Shown: positions 17,574 through 25,581, numbered from the stretch's first letter. The stretch: DNA of 64,000 bases from Oryzomonas sp. (GCA_031292255.1 JARLHN010000039.1:1-64000), one strand, 5' to 3'. Notes: generated by a model not told the origin, from the letters alone. Numbers and translations are program-made.

Positions 17574-19097
17574 TCAGGCCGACTTCAACGGATCATACTC
17601 CACCACATGACCGGACCGGCCGCTGAAGGCGGCCCGTTTGGGGGTCTCCACGCCGGCATACACGATGGCGTCCCCCTTGTCCGGGGAGCGGCCGATGCGG
17701 GCCATCAGGTCTTCCTTGGATTCGATCAGGATCTTGCCCGAACGCAGCGACCAGGTGGGGGCGCACAGGTCGGCGCGGATGTCCTGGCCCGGCGGCAGGG
17801 CCATCGGGGGGACAGCGGCCGGGTCCAGAGATTCGCGCATTTTCCACCACAGCTCGGCCCGCAGGTTGTAGAACCTGAGCATGCCGCTTTTATCCGTGCC
17901 GTAGCTGGCCCCGGCGCCGTTCACGGCCACCACGTGCACCCCGGCCTGGTTCAGGTGGTCGTAGGGGCTGGTACCACAGCCGATGACGTCCACGTGGATC
18001 GGGGCACCGTCCCTGACAGCCGACATGGCCACTGCCGCGGCGCTGGGGCCGTCCGGGGTGGCAACGCCGGGATAGCACAGGAGTTTGTCATACCATGCAC
18101 CGTGGCGGCGGGCAATGACCGTCTCGGCCCGACCGCCGCGGGCCACGTCCTGGCCCACCGAGTCCATGGGCCCCTGCCTCCCCTGCTCGCTCCAGCGCGC
18201 TTGTGCCGCCACCACCCAGGCAGAGGGGATGACCTGGAAGGGGTTTTCGTCCTTGCCGGCCATGAAGTCCCCCTCCAGCATCTGGGAGCGGAGCGGCTCG
18301 GGGAGCGCCTGGAGGGTGGCCTCGTAGCCGGTCTCCATCAGGAAAGGGTTGTCCTGGACCCGGGAGGGGATGAATGTGCGGGACTGGGGCCTGATGCTCT
18401 TCCCATCGTGGTGAAACGGCTCTCCGTTTTCGACCTCCACGTCCTTGCCGTCTATAACGGCGAACCAGCGCAACTCCCCCGGCGCGGCCGGGTTGGGATG
18501 GTCCTTGTCCAGCCAGGGGGCCCAGTAGCGGATGACCCACTCCCCCTGGCTGTCCACCGGCGGGTTGCCGGTGCAGATCACCCGGCAGCGTTGTCCCTTG
18601 TTCGATGTGCGCAACCAGGTAATGAGGAAGCGGAACTGGGACTCGGGGAAGGAAGTGATCTCGTCGAACACCTTGAGGTCGTGCGGGCGGCCCTGGTACT
18701 TCTTCTCGTCCCCCAGAACGGGCACGGCTCCGAACTCCACCTGACGCTCGGGCAATTTCCACACGTTCCTCTGGATGTTGAACCCCTCGCCAGTGCCCAG
18801 GATTTCGGCCATGCGGTCAATAATGGCCTGAAGTTCGGTGCCGATGCGGCGAAAGATGATGGAGCGGCGGTGCCGGGTCAGGGCCGCGCCGATTACCAGA
18901 TCGGTCTTGCCTCCGCCGGCAGCGCCGCCGTAGAAGAGCACATCGGCCTCGGACTCGTAGGCAGACTTCTGAGGCCCCTGGAACATGGGGACCCAGGCCG
19001 GGGTAAGACGCCGGGCGATCTTGGCCAGTTCGGCCCGTTCGTCCGGGGTGGCGTACTCCAACAACCCCTTCAGTTTTTCCAAGGCCTCAAGAGCCAT
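17574..19097 (-). CDS. Phage terminase large subunit
   Basis: A 507-aa DNA-packaging motor. The ATPase half has the Walker A GGAAGGGKT near residue 60 and Walker B LKVFDE near 141. The C-terminal RNase H-like nuclease shows spaced acidic positions in DVARGG, VDVIGCG and SPDKGDAIVY. The length is normal, so the gene looks intact. It overlaps the small subunit by 11 bp (ATGGCTCTTGA), which implies coupled translation. No portal, protease or capsid gene follows, which is unusual, because these nearly always come next in tailed phages. Confidence 0.9.
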   Translation of the reverse strand: MALEALEKLKGLLEYATPDERAELAKIARRLTPAWVPMFQGPQKSAYESEADVLFYGGAAGGGKTDLVIGAALTRHRRSIIFRRIGTELQAIIDRMAEILGTGEGFNIQRNVWKLPERQVEFGAVPVLGDEKKYQGRPHDLKVFDEITSFPESQFRFLITWLRTSNKGQRCRVICTGNPPVDSQGEWVIRYWAPWLDKDHPNPAAPGELRWFAVIDGKDVEVENGEPFHHDGKSIRPQSRTFIPSRVQDNPFLMETGYEATLQALPEPLRSQMLEGDFMAGKDENPFQVIPSAWVVAAQARWSEQGRQGPMDSVGQDVARGGRAETVIARRHGAWYDKLLCYPGVATPDGPSAAAVAMSAVRDGAPIHVDVIGCGTSPYDHLNQAGVHVVAVNGAGASYGTDKSGMLRFYNLRAELWWKMRESLDPAAVPPMALPPGQDIRADLCAPTWSLRSGKILIESKEDLMARIGRSPDKGDAIVYAGVETPKRAAFSGRSGHVVEYDPLKSA

Positions 19098-19512
19098 TAG
19101 CCCGCTCCTCCAGAATGGCGATCAAGGTCAGGAGCCGGTTTGACAGTTCGATGTCCGAGAATTCGATGGTGCCGCCGTCCGGCCCGGAGTGCTCAACCCG
19201 GTCGGTGAAGAGCTTCAGGTGCCTGCCCAGAAGCTCGTTGGCCCTGAGGGCCTGGGTGAGATTGCCCCCGGTCACGGCCCTGCCCCGGATATCCACGATG
19301 GAGCGGAGCACGTCCTCGCTGCTCAGTTGCAGCCGCTCGGCCCGCGCCTCCACCGCCCGGCGGATCGCCTCGGCCACCTCCGGCTTGTGCAGCAGCCGGC
19401 AGCCGGTCTCCTTGGCTGTGTGGGCGCTGTAACCGGCCCGGAGGGCCGCATGGGCGGCGTTCAGGTCCAGCATGTATTCGCTCACGAACAGCGTCTGTTT
19501 CCTGGTCAGCAT
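19087..19512 (-). CDS. Phage terminase small subunit
   Basis: A 141-aa DNA-recognition subunit of the Terminase_2 family. LTRKQTLFVSEYMLDLNAAHAALRAGYS is the typical N-terminal HTH, and YSAHTAKETGCRLLHKPEVAEAIRR is the family signature. The remainder supplies oligomerisation helices. It recognises packaging sites and loads the large subunit. GGAGG precedes the ATG, and its 3' end overlaps the large-subunit gene. Confidence 0.9.
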   Translation of the reverse strand: MLTRKQTLFVSEYMLDLNAAHAALRAGYSAHTAKETGCRLLHKPEVAEAIRRAVEARAERLQLSSEDVLRSIVDIRGRAVTGGNLTQALRANELLGRHLKLFTDRVEHSGPDGGTIEFSDIELSNRLLTLIAILEERANGS

Positions 19513-19580
19513 CGGTTCCTCCTTCTGTTATGCCGACTCCACGGTATAAAACATTTGCCAAAGAGACGCAGGGACAGAAG

Positions 19581-19736
19581 TCAGCCTTCCGGCACTGCGT
19601 CGGCCCAGTAGCCGCACATGATGCAGCTATACCCCTCCACCCAGACCTGCTCATCGGCATCGCGCTCCAGGGTCGAAGGGGGAGTGATCACAGCCACCAG
19701 GCGGATATGCTTGGAGTGACACTTGGGACATTCCAT
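19581..19736 (-). CDS. Small phage zinc-ribbon protein
   Basis: A 51-aa protein with MECPKCHSKHIRLV at the start and YSCIMCGYWADAV near the end. The two C-x2-C knuckles, about 33 residues apart, make a one-zinc ribbon. GGAGG lies six bases before the ATG. It sits between a small membrane protein and the small terminase gene on the same strand with close spacing, so it belongs to the phage-like operon. The function is unknown. Confidence 0.75.
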   Translation of the reverse strand: MECPKCHSKHIRLVAVITPPSTLERDADEQVWVEGYSCIMCGYWADAVPEG

Positions 19737-19739
19737 GGC

Positions 19740-20036
19740 TCACCTCCCCTTGGCCGGTTCGGCCGGTTGCCGTCGAACGTGGCGCAGATCCTCGCTGCCC
19801 GTTCGTGTCGCGCCATCACCAGACGCAGGCGCCGGATACGCCCCCTCGGTGCGATACCCCCTCTCCGCCTCTGCCTGCCAACTCCGCCCGTAGGGAGAGG
19901 CCTGCCAGGCTTCGTGGTTGTACTGTTGCGGATCTTTCATCGGTTCATCCTCTTCGGCCGCAAAATAGCCGGCAGCGCCCATCCCGGCCAAGAGCAGCGT
20001 CAACGCCAGGCAGGCCAATCCCGTATTCATCTTCAT
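19740..20036 (-). CDS. Small membrane-anchored phage protein
   Basis: A 98-aa protein whose first 25 residues form one hydrophobic segment (LACLALTLLLAGMGAAGYF). A polar, charged tail with no recognised domain follows. AGGAGG lies nine bases before the ATG. Its start codon overlaps the stop of the upstream ribbon-helix-helix gene (ATGA), and the next gene starts three bases after its stop. It could be a lysis-accessory or exclusion-type protein, but nothing in the sequence proves either. Confidence 0.6.
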   Translation of the reverse strand: MKMNTGLACLALTLLLAGMGAAGYFAAEEDEPMKDPQQYNHEAWQASPYGRSWQAEAERGYRTEGAYPAPASGDGATRTGSEDLRHVRRQPAEPAKGR

Positions 20037-20206
20037 GCCACCTGCCTCCTTTCCTCCTCAGCCAGCCGGGAATAGATCAGGCTTCTGACGATGCTCCCCA
20101 CGGAGATGCCGGTGCGCCGGGACAGGTCGTGAAGCTCTCGCTTCTTGGCCTGGGGGAGCCGGACCGACATGGTCGCGTCATGATCTGGTTGTTCCGATTC
20201 CGTCAT
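20033..20206 (-). CDS. Ribbon-helix-helix DNA-binding protein
   Basis: A 57-aa protein with TMSVRLPQAKKRELHDLSRR followed by TGISVGSIVRSLIYSRLAE. This is the strand-helix-helix pattern of CopG/Arc-type regulators, which dimerise to place a beta ribbon in the major groove. AGGAGG lies six bases before the ATG. It is the first gene of the minus-strand phage-like operon and faces the XRE regulators across a 137-bp shared control region with a 19-bp palindrome. It may repress its own operon. Confidence 0.75.
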   Translation of the reverse strand: MTESEQPDHDATMSVRLPQAKKRELHDLSRRTGISVGSIVRSLIYSRLAEEERRQVA

Positions 20207-20228
20207 TTAACACCTCCTTTTTGATTCA

Positions 20229-20257
20229 AAACTAAATCAATTTGATTTAGTAGTCAA
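20229..20257 (-). promoter_or_regulatory. Promoter and palindromic operator of the phage-like operon
   Basis: On the minus strand TTGACT (20252-20257) and TAGTTT (20229-20234) are 17 bp apart. The palindrome CTAAATCAATTTGATTTAG (20232-20250), with nine-base perfect arms, fills the spacer and touches the -10. A protein bound there would block RNA polymerase. The RHH protein or the facing XRE protein are the obvious candidates. Confidence 0.65.
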
Positions 20258-20285
20258 GCTTTAATAAACTTTTTGATTTTTTTAT

Positions 20286-20313
20286 TTGACAATCGTCAGG
20301 ATAGAATTAGACT
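20286..20313 (+). promoter_or_regulatory. Promoter of XRE regulator 1
   Basis: TTGACA (20286-20291) and TAGACT (20308-20313) are separated by 16 bp, about 30 bp upstream of the start codon. The same layout occurs before the second XRE gene (20851-20878), so both are likely real. Confidence 0.55.
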
Positions 20314-20343
20314 TAGAAATAATTCAACGAGGGGGTGATCATT

Positions 20344-20667
20344 ATGGATATCGGGGAAAACATCAGAAGTTGCCGCAAGAAATGGGGCTACACGCAAAAG
20401 CAACTGGCAGTGATCATTGGAGTTAAGGCAACCTACATATCGGCTCTGGAGCGAGGGCTACGCCGGCCGGGGAAGAAAATCCTCCCCCTGCTGTGCGATG
20501 CCCTCGGCGTGGACGAGCGGACTTTATTCTGGGGAAGATTCATGACGCCTTATTTAATGCTTGACCAAGATGAACATCCACTGGTGGCCGCGACTAAAAA
20601 TTTCACATATGAACAAATACTCAAGGTGCTGAGCTTCATAAATAAAATGAAAGCATCCGGCAAATGA
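20344..20667 (+). CDS. XRE-family regulator 1 (phage repressor-like)
   Basis: A 107-aa lambda-repressor-type HTH protein. The DNA-binding domain spans GYTQKQLAVIIGVKATYISALERG with the recognition helix at KATYISALERG, then RRPGKKILPLLCDALGVDE. The C-terminal 40 residues are probably for dimerisation, with no autoproteolysis motif. The ATG at 20344 is chosen because the paralogue at 20907 has the matching G-rich ribosome site and an equal length. It diverges from the phage-like operon, as an immunity repressor would. Confidence 0.85.
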   Translation: MDIGENIRSCRKKWGYTQKQLAVIIGVKATYISALERGLRRPGKKILPLLCDALGVDERTLFWGRFMTPYLMLDQDEHPLVAATKNFTYEQILKVLSFINKMKASGK

Positions 20668-20698
20668 GCCGAGGAGACTTCCATAGTGGTTATGAAAC

Positions 20699-20731
20699 CA
20701 ATGGGACATACGGGACCTATAAATCCCATAA
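20699..20731. repeat. GGACCTAT-type dispersed repeat, copy 2
   Basis: GGGACCTATAAATCCCAT at 20711-20728 matches the core of the repeat at 11828-11884. It lies between the two XRE genes, just after the first stop codon. Confidence 0.45.
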
Positions 20732-20850
20732 ACTGCCGCCATTGGCACCTCACCATGAACACCACCGATTTTCCGTGAATATACGTCCTTTTTGATTTAT
20801 AAATGTATTATATGATTTTTTTATTAATCAATTAATATAATATTTTTTGT

Positions 20851-20878
20851 TTGACAATCCCCGCGATTAAATTAAGCT
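20851..20878 (+). promoter_or_regulatory. Promoter of XRE regulator 2
   Basis: TTGACA (20851-20856) and TAAGCT (20873-20878) with a 16-bp spacer, the same architecture as for regulator 1. TTTTTGATTT, also present near the first control region, occurs about 60 bp upstream. Confidence 0.55.
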
Positions 20879-20906
20879 TTGAAACAATCAAATGGGGGTA
20901 AGCATT

Positions 20907-21230
20907 ATGAGTGTCGGGGAAAATATCAGAAAATTGCGCGAGGAGACGGGCTACACGCAGAAGCAACTGGCTGAGATCATCCATGTGAAGGAGCCCTACA
21001 TATCGGCCATGGAGCGAGGGCAGCGCCGGCCGGGAAAGAAGATTCTCCCCCTGCTGTGCGATGCCCTCGGCGTGGACGAGAAAACTATGTTGTACGGAAC
21101 ACGGGAGGAGTACCATCGTCAGTTGAGTTATGAGGAGAAGGTCCTTTTGGCCGCGACTGAAGGTCTTTCCAACAATCAATTGCGTGAAGTGATTCAATAC
21201 ATGATGAAATTGAAAGCATCCTGCGAATAA
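20907..21230 (+). CDS. XRE-family regulator 2 (paralogue of regulator 1)
   Basis: A 107-aa HTH protein, the same length as regulator 1. The first 65 residues are nearly identical in pattern (GYTQKQLAEIIHVKEPYISAMERG, RRPGKKILPLLCDALGVDE), whereas the C-terminal parts have drifted. The recognition helix differs at a few positions (KEPYISAMERG versus KATYISALERG), so the operators may overlap but not be identical. The leader and promoter are also duplicated. This is a tandem gene duplication inside the prophage remnant. Confidence 0.85.
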   Translation: MSVGENIRKLREETGYTQKQLAEIIHVKEPYISAMERGQRRPGKKILPLLCDALGVDEKTMLYGTREEYHRQLSYEEKVLLAATEGLSNNQLREVIQYMMKLKASCE

Positions 21231-21574
21231 GTTCGATTCTCTCCTCCATCTTAACCTCCTGATTTAAATGAGATTCAGAGGCATAAGCATTAGTTGTGCC
21301 GATTTCAGCTTCTTCTGATTGGAATTGTGAGATGACACAAATCACAGTATGGCTGGTGCTATGGGCAGGAGAATTCCATGGGTTCTGCGTATTCCCGGAT
21401 TGATCAGGGTTCCGGGTTGCTGACGTTTCGTTCCTGGGAACGATACCCGGCCTCAGCCTTGCAAAGCTGAAAAAACAACCGTATAGTACCCGTAGGGGAC
21501 GCAAATCTCAACGACCGCATCCCCACCGGCACACTACCCTACCGACAAAGGGGCCGCCTATTCCAGCTCAGCCT
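21231..21574. other. Intergenic region after the XRE pair
   Basis: About 340 bp without a supported gene. A small palindrome, CGTTCCTGGGAACG, lies near 21437. This may mark the right limit of the prophage remnant, but I could not find a paired attachment repeat. Confidence 0.35.
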
Positions 21575-22252
21575 TTGCCGCACGACACCGCATTATCCGC
21601 CAGGAAACACTTGCGGTACGACTCCGCGCTCCTCATTGCGCTGGTACCCGTTGCCCTGACAACGTACTACTGCATCGGCCATCTGGACATCGCCGTTGCA
21701 GAGTTCGTCAGTCGCTACCTATACGCTAGCATGGGGTGGCGGCAGGTTACCTCGTCAATCCCCGATACCTTGTTCATCCTGATAGTCTGCGTTACGTCCG
21801 GCTCCTATTCCCTGTTCCGCTACCGGGCATCCCACTATGGGATCGATGCGCCCGCGGTCATGTACAAGATGCTCGCCGCCGCCTCTCCTGCTTCCTATAT
21901 CATAAAATCGTTCCTGAAATATGCCTTCGGCAGGATCAACACCAGGGAATGGCTGCACACTCCCCAGGCGTACGGGTTCCACTGGTTCAGCGGAGCTGAA
22001 CACCATTCCGGCTTTCCTTCCGGGCACATGCTGGTCGTTACCGCCATGGTGGCGGTGGTGTGGCGTTTCCACCCGCGCTACCGCCCGGCATGCCTGGTGC
22101 TGCTCTCGGTTTTGGCCCTGGCCATGATCGCAACCAATTACCATTTTGTGAGCGATGTGATCGCCGGGGTGTATGTGGGGCTTGTGGTCGAGGCATGCAC
22201 CTGCCGCGTTGTAGGGCGCAAGTACCGCTTCTTGCCGATGGTCAATGGATGA
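21575..22252 (+). CDS. PAP2-superfamily membrane phosphatase
   Basis: A 225-aa integral membrane lipid phosphatase-like protein with about five or six helices. The three catalytic motifs are visible: KYAFGRINTRE (variant of K-x6-R-P), FPSGHM (PSGH, catalytic His), and NYHFVSDV (H-x3-D). The family removes phosphate from phosphatidate, undecaprenyl-pyrophosphate or lipid A. The INTREW stretch between motifs 1 and 2 is common in lipid A 1-phosphatase-like members. The frame starts at a TTG without a good ribosome site, so the N-terminus is uncertain. Confidence 0.82.
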   Translation: MPHDTALSARKHLRYDSALLIALVPVALTTYYCIGHLDIAVAEFVSRYLYASMGWRQVTSSIPDTLFILIVCVTSGSYSLFRYRASHYGIDAPAVMYKMLAAASPASYIIKSFLKYAFGRINTREWLHTPQAYGFHWFSGAEHHSGFPSGHMLVVTAMVAVVWRFHPRYRPACLVLLSVLALAMIATNYHFVSDVIAGVYVGLVVEACTCRVVGRKYRFLPMVNG

Positions 22253-22344
22253 GGCGTAGGGCGGACAGGGACGAGGTTGCAATTCTCTGAAAATTGTTTT
22301 TACCGGTCGAGATCCGACCCGGAATTCCCTTTGGAGGAAATAAC

Positions 22345-22647
22345 ATGCAGATGCTACCACAGCTTTGTGCAATTATCCTTTTCATGGCTCCCATGGCGTT
22401 TGCCGATCAGGGGGTAAAAACTGATACGGGCAAGGATGCCTGTTTGTTGGACATCAATAATTGTTCCGGACATTACTACGACATTGTTGAAAAGATTGCG
22501 CGTTTAAAGGCGGCCATTCAAATCGGGACCAGGGTGTATTCACCGAAAGAGCTTGAGCATATCGAGTATTTGTTGAAAGAGTCACTTATAACCGCTGACA
22601 GGATAGATGCGGATTCTTCGCAAGTCCCTGAAAACAAGGACCGGTAA
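22345..22647 (+). CDS. Small secreted protein of unknown function
   Basis: A 100-aa protein with a clear signal peptide (MQMLPQLCAIILFMAPMAFA-DQ). The mature part has two cysteines about eight residues apart (DACLLDINNCS) and an amphipathic helix with KELEHIEYLLKESL. GGAGG precedes the ATG at 22345. The repeated helices suggest a small helical periplasmic protein. I do not recognise the family. Confidence 0.6.
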   Translation: MQMLPQLCAIILFMAPMAFADQGVKTDTGKDACLLDINNCSGHYYDIVEKIARLKAAIQIGTRVYSPKELEHIEYLLKESLITADRIDADSSQVPENKDR

Positions 22648-23019
22648 GCCCAGGGAGGAAGGGTTTGGCTTGCAGGCGGGTTGCTCCGCGAGAGCGCAGA
22701 AGGGCCAGGAACAGACTGTGGAACGCCCTCTGCACACCGGCACGGCAGGCGGTTGACCATTGAAAAAGGATACATCGTGGATGCCCCGCTGCTCGTAGAC
22801 CTTCAGATCGACTTTCTCGCCGATGACCGGCGCCTGCCGGTCGGCGCGGCAAGCACCGAACGGATAATACCTCGTAACACTTATTCTTCCGCAGCCAACC
22901 CCTCTCAATCTCCCATAACCAAGGAGAGCCTTCAAGACTTCCTCCTTATCAAGAGGGGCCGAATTCAGATGTCACCGTGTACGGGGACCTCAAGATACTC
23001 CACCCCACTCCAGAAACGG
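22648..23019. other. Possible gene remnant region
   Basis: On the minus strand, about 22738-22880 reads as a coherent protein-like stretch (YYPFGACRADRQAPVIG, then EKVDLKVYEQRGIHDVSF), but it has no start, no ribosome site and runs into low-quality frames. It could be a decayed gene. No RNA gene is seen. Confidence 0.3.
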
Positions 23020-23547
23020 CTACCGGGGCGGAACATAGTCTGGTGGCACGGATGACGGCGGCGGTGGCGGAGGGTTGCGTTTCCGTATCCGGTAATGATG
23101 TACCGCGCCGGGGACATCGTTGCCCTTGGAATACATGCACTGCACGTAGGCGTAGTCGTATCTTTGCTGTGCTTGCCAGCCATATTCCTGACCTGAGCCG
23201 GCACCGGCAGCCGTTCCGACCAGGAGTCCGCTACCGGCGCCAATGGCCGCGCCTGCGCCCGCATGGCCGGTAGCCGCTCCAAGGAGCGCTCCCGCGCCGG
23301 CGCCTATCACGGTCCCGACGGCAGCCCCTTTTGCGGTGTTCTCATTTGCGGCCTGTTGGGCCGTTATGCCTATTCGTCGTTCCGCCCAGCGCCGGCAAAC
23401 GTCATCATCGGCCTGGAAGTGTTCGAAGGATTTCCCCGGACCCGGCAGTACCAGGACACTCGGGCCGGACGGCATGGTCGCGCATCCGCTCACCACCAGC
23501 ACCGCCGCTATTGCCGCCCGCATTCTCATGAATTTGACGAGCATCAT
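23020..23547 (-). CDS. Glycine-zipper lipoprotein
   Basis: A 175-aa outer-membrane-type lipoprotein. After the lipobox VVSGC comes a linker with DDVCRRWAERRIG, then a glycine-zipper membrane segment (AVGTVIGAGAGALLGAATG and GAAIGAGSGLLVGTAAGAG) in which small residues recur every four positions. A Pro-rich tail (PPPPPPSS) ends the protein. Glycine-zipper lipoproteins often form or stabilise membrane-spanning helices. The ATG follows the previous stop by one base, with GGAGGAG overlapping that gene's end, so the two are coupled. Confidence 0.78.
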   Translation of the reverse strand: MMLVKFMRMRAAIAAVLVVSGCATMPSGPSVLVLPGPGKSFEHFQADDDVCRRWAERRIGITAQQAANENTAKGAAVGTVIGAGAGALLGAATGHAGAGAAIGAGSGLLVGTAAGAGSGQEYGWQAQQRYDYAYVQCMYSKGNDVPGAVHHYRIRKRNPPPPPPSSVPPDYVPPR

Positions 23548-23548
23548 C

Positions 23549-23935
23549 TTACTCCTCCCCCTCCGGCCCATTTGCAGGAGGGACAACCTTCATCCACCCT
23601 TTCGGGCATTTTTTAACATTGGGATAGTATCCTTGCGGATCCGGGCAGAAATACCAGTAACTCTGCGTTTCTGCCTGAGGCGTCGGCTGTTGGACGTAGA
23701 CCTCGGGCTGCTGCACTATGACAGGCGACGACGGGTAATACGGGTAATACGGGTAGTATGGGGAGTAGGGATACCCCCACAAACCGGGCCCCCACCATCC
23801 CGGCCCGACATAAAACCCTACATGGCCGCCCCAATGACCGCCCCCATGTCCGCCGCGATCGGCATAAGCCGGGACGGCACTGGCCGTGAGCACCGCCACT
23901 ATCAGCACCATGAGTATGCGCATGAAGTTTTTCAT
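23549..23935 (-). CDS. Secreted Gly/Tyr/Pro-rich protein
   Basis: A 128-aa exported protein. The signal peptide ends near VPAYA-DR. Low-complexity sequence follows: a Gly/His run (GGHGGGHWGGHVG), Trp/Gly pairs, and tandem Tyr-Pro-Tyr units. The C-terminal 45 residues look folded, with YWYFCPDPQGYYPNVKKCP carrying two cysteines, a motif often seen at the end of small bacterial surface proteins. It is the first gene of a two-gene operon with the glycine-zipper lipoprotein, so an outer-membrane or envelope role is likely. Confidence 0.7.
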   Translation of the reverse strand: MKNFMRILMVLIVAVLTASAVPAYADRGGHGGGHWGGHVGFYVGPGWWGPGLWGYPYSPYYPYYPYYPSSPVIVQQPEVYVQQPTPQAETQSYWYFCPDPQGYYPNVKKCPKGWMKVVPPANGPEGEE

Positions 23936-24149
23936 ACAAACCACCTTCCCTCGTATCGTAGTCTCTTCACAAACCGTAAGGTTTTCCCCCTCTTGTACTA
24001 TTATAATCCCTCATGAGGATTAATTGGCCGCCAAAAGGTGAACCTCCTCCCTGTCGGGATGCAAGGCGGAGTTTCCGTTGGTCTGGTACCGGGATGCCCC
24101 AAAAAGAATACTTTTTTAATTTAATTATATCCCTTTTTGAGTTAGAAAG

Positions 24150-24176
24150 CCCCCGGCATTGATGCCGGAGGCCGCC
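24150..24176 (-). terminator. Terminator of the PilZ gene
   Basis: Arms CCGGCATT and GATGCCGG (24153-24168) with flanking GGCC/GGGGC pairing. On the minus strand the stem is followed by TTTCT. It lies about 35 nt past the PilZ stop. Confidence 0.65.
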
Positions 24177-24204
24177 TTGCTTCAGCACCCCATGATCTAT
24201 TCAT

Positions 24205-24495
24205 TCAGTGCGTCGTTTCCCCATAGTTGAGTTCGAGGATCTGCACCCCCACGATGGCCGCGCCGCGCCGCGCCACCCGGCAGGTGTACTCCACCGGGTT
24301 TGTCTCCTGGGTGCCGCAGAGCCGCAAACCGCACGTAAAGCCGGGCTTCACGCGTTTCGGAACCTCGTCGTTCAGCTTGACCAGGGCGCCCCCCAAGGAG
24401 ATGTTCTCGATCTCTCCGAGATAATCGAGGCCGTCGAGGTGCAGGGTGCATTTCGCATGACCGCCGACTCTGAGTCTCTGCCCCATTCTGCCCAT
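24205..24495 (-). CDS. PilZ-domain protein 1
   Basis: A 96-aa single-domain c-di-GMP receptor candidate. QRLRVGGHAKCTL sits where the R-x3-R arm is expected but reads R-L-R-V, so one arginine is not in its usual place. ENISLGGALVKL corresponds to the D/N-x-S-x-x-G motif. GAAIVGVQILEL is the last barrel strand. Binding is therefore probable but not certain. GAGG lies eight bases before this ATG; an ATG 19 codons upstream is less likely. The gene is monocistronic with its own terminator. Confidence 0.7.
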   Translation of the reverse strand: MGRMGQRLRVGGHAKCTLHLDGLDYLGEIENISLGGALVKLNDEVPKRVKPGFTCGLRLCGTQETNPVEYTCRVARRGAAIVGVQILELNYGETTH

Positions 24496-24670
24496 AGGAT
24501 CGGCCTCTTTCCCGAAAAAATGCCGGAATGCCCATATCTGGAAGTATACCACTCCCTGCTATCGGCGCAGGGCATAACCCCTAAAAAACTTTTGTCCACG
24601 GACAACGCGAATTTCACGGGCAAAACCAAAAGTTTCTCTGTAAATGCAATAATCCTAATAAAAGCATTTG

Positions 24671-24800
24671 CACCACAAAGACACAAAGAACACGAAGGAA
24701 AATCAGTTAGTTGCCTAACCAAAGTCATTCACCAATGTGGTTTTAGTCTTTATTTTCATAAGCATTTGAATTTCTTTGTGCCCTTTGTGTCTTTGTGGTG
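24671..24800. repeat. Inverted repeat with 18-bp perfect arms
   Basis: CACCACAAAGACACAAAG (24671-24688) has its exact inverse at 24783-24800. Both arms belong to the CACAAAGACACGAAGG-type repeats seen between genes in many bacteria. AAGCATTTG is repeated directly beside each arm. Confidence 0.6.
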
Positions 24801-24860
24801 ATTAACTGCCGTTTTAAGAATAATACCTTTCGGGTGACTTGCCGATTCTCCGTATCACCC

Positions 24861-24917
24861 GGATTGTTCGCGATTGTTCGCGATTGTTCGCGATTGTTCC
24901 CGATTGTTCCCGATTTT
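24861..24917. repeat. Tandem 10-bp repeat
   Basis: Five to six consecutive units of (C/G)GATTGTTC(G/C), ending in CGATTTTTT. The 10-bp period equals about one helical turn. No coding frame uses it. Confidence 0.75.
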
Positions 24918-24996
24918 TTCGTGTCTTTCGTGGACCAGGGACCGTTTTGGCTTATTGATTTTGAGGAGAATTTCCAGGAAGGGCTTGGGTGGGAGA

Positions 24997-25329
24997 CTAT
25001 TCCCAGAAGATGCCGGTGGGATCGCTCCCAACCTCTGCGACCAGCTTTTCCAGCGTGTTCCGGTTACGGCCGGTGGGGTACGGCTGGCGCCGGTTCTTGC
25101 GGTCGTACCAGTACAGGGTCCAGACCTGGAGGTCCGGGTCGAATTCGAATTGGGCCACATTCACGCTGTTCTGGATTGTTGGGTCGATAAACAGGGGGCG
25201 GGTCTCCACCAGGGTCACACGGTTGCCCCTGACCTGGTAGGCAATCGTGACCGCAACGCCGCTTCGCGCCAGGCAGAACGCGTCCAACAACTCCCCCACC
25301 CTTGTAAGTTCTTTATCGGGCAACGCCAT
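24997..25329 (-). CDS. DUF3024-family protein
   Basis: A 110-aa cytosolic protein matching DUF3024: PDKELTRVGELLDAFC, then an IAYQVRGNRVTLVETRP strand pair, AQFEFDPDLQVWTLYWYDRKN and a C-terminal LEKLVAEVGSDPTGIFWE. The last segment, with D-P-x-G-I-F-W, is the family signature. No biochemical role is known. The ATG at 25329 follows AGGTG. It stands alone. Confidence 0.75.
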   Translation of the reverse strand: MALPDKELTRVGELLDAFCLARSGVAVTIAYQVRGNRVTLVETRPLFIDPTIQNSVNVAQFEFDPDLQVWTLYWYDRKNRRQPYPTGRNRNTLEKLVAEVGSDPTGIFWE

Positions 25330-25581
25330 CCCAAACACACCTTTCCCGGTTTATGTACCCATGGCCTGTTATCGCTCGAAACCGCCCTGTTTTTCAATGG
25401 GAAACTGCCCTCTGTCCACATTTTCTCTCCCCTCCATTCGCGTATTCCAAAAAACATGGCACACTAGAGGAACAGGCAATCATGCCGGACAATCGGGTAT
25501 TCTTCCGGAGCGCCTTTGGGCGTATAATTTTGCCTTGACGACAACGGAGACACCCCACACCAACGCAGAAAGGAACCAAAA

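Noticed and set aside
17322..19100. 592-codon open frame on the plus strand across the terminase genes
   Set aside because: It is antisense to the large terminase, whose motifs are intact. It has no ribosome site and is a product of high-GC codon bias.
24861..24917. Possible CRISPR array
   Set aside because: Units are contiguous 10-bp repeats with no spacers, and no cas genes are nearby.
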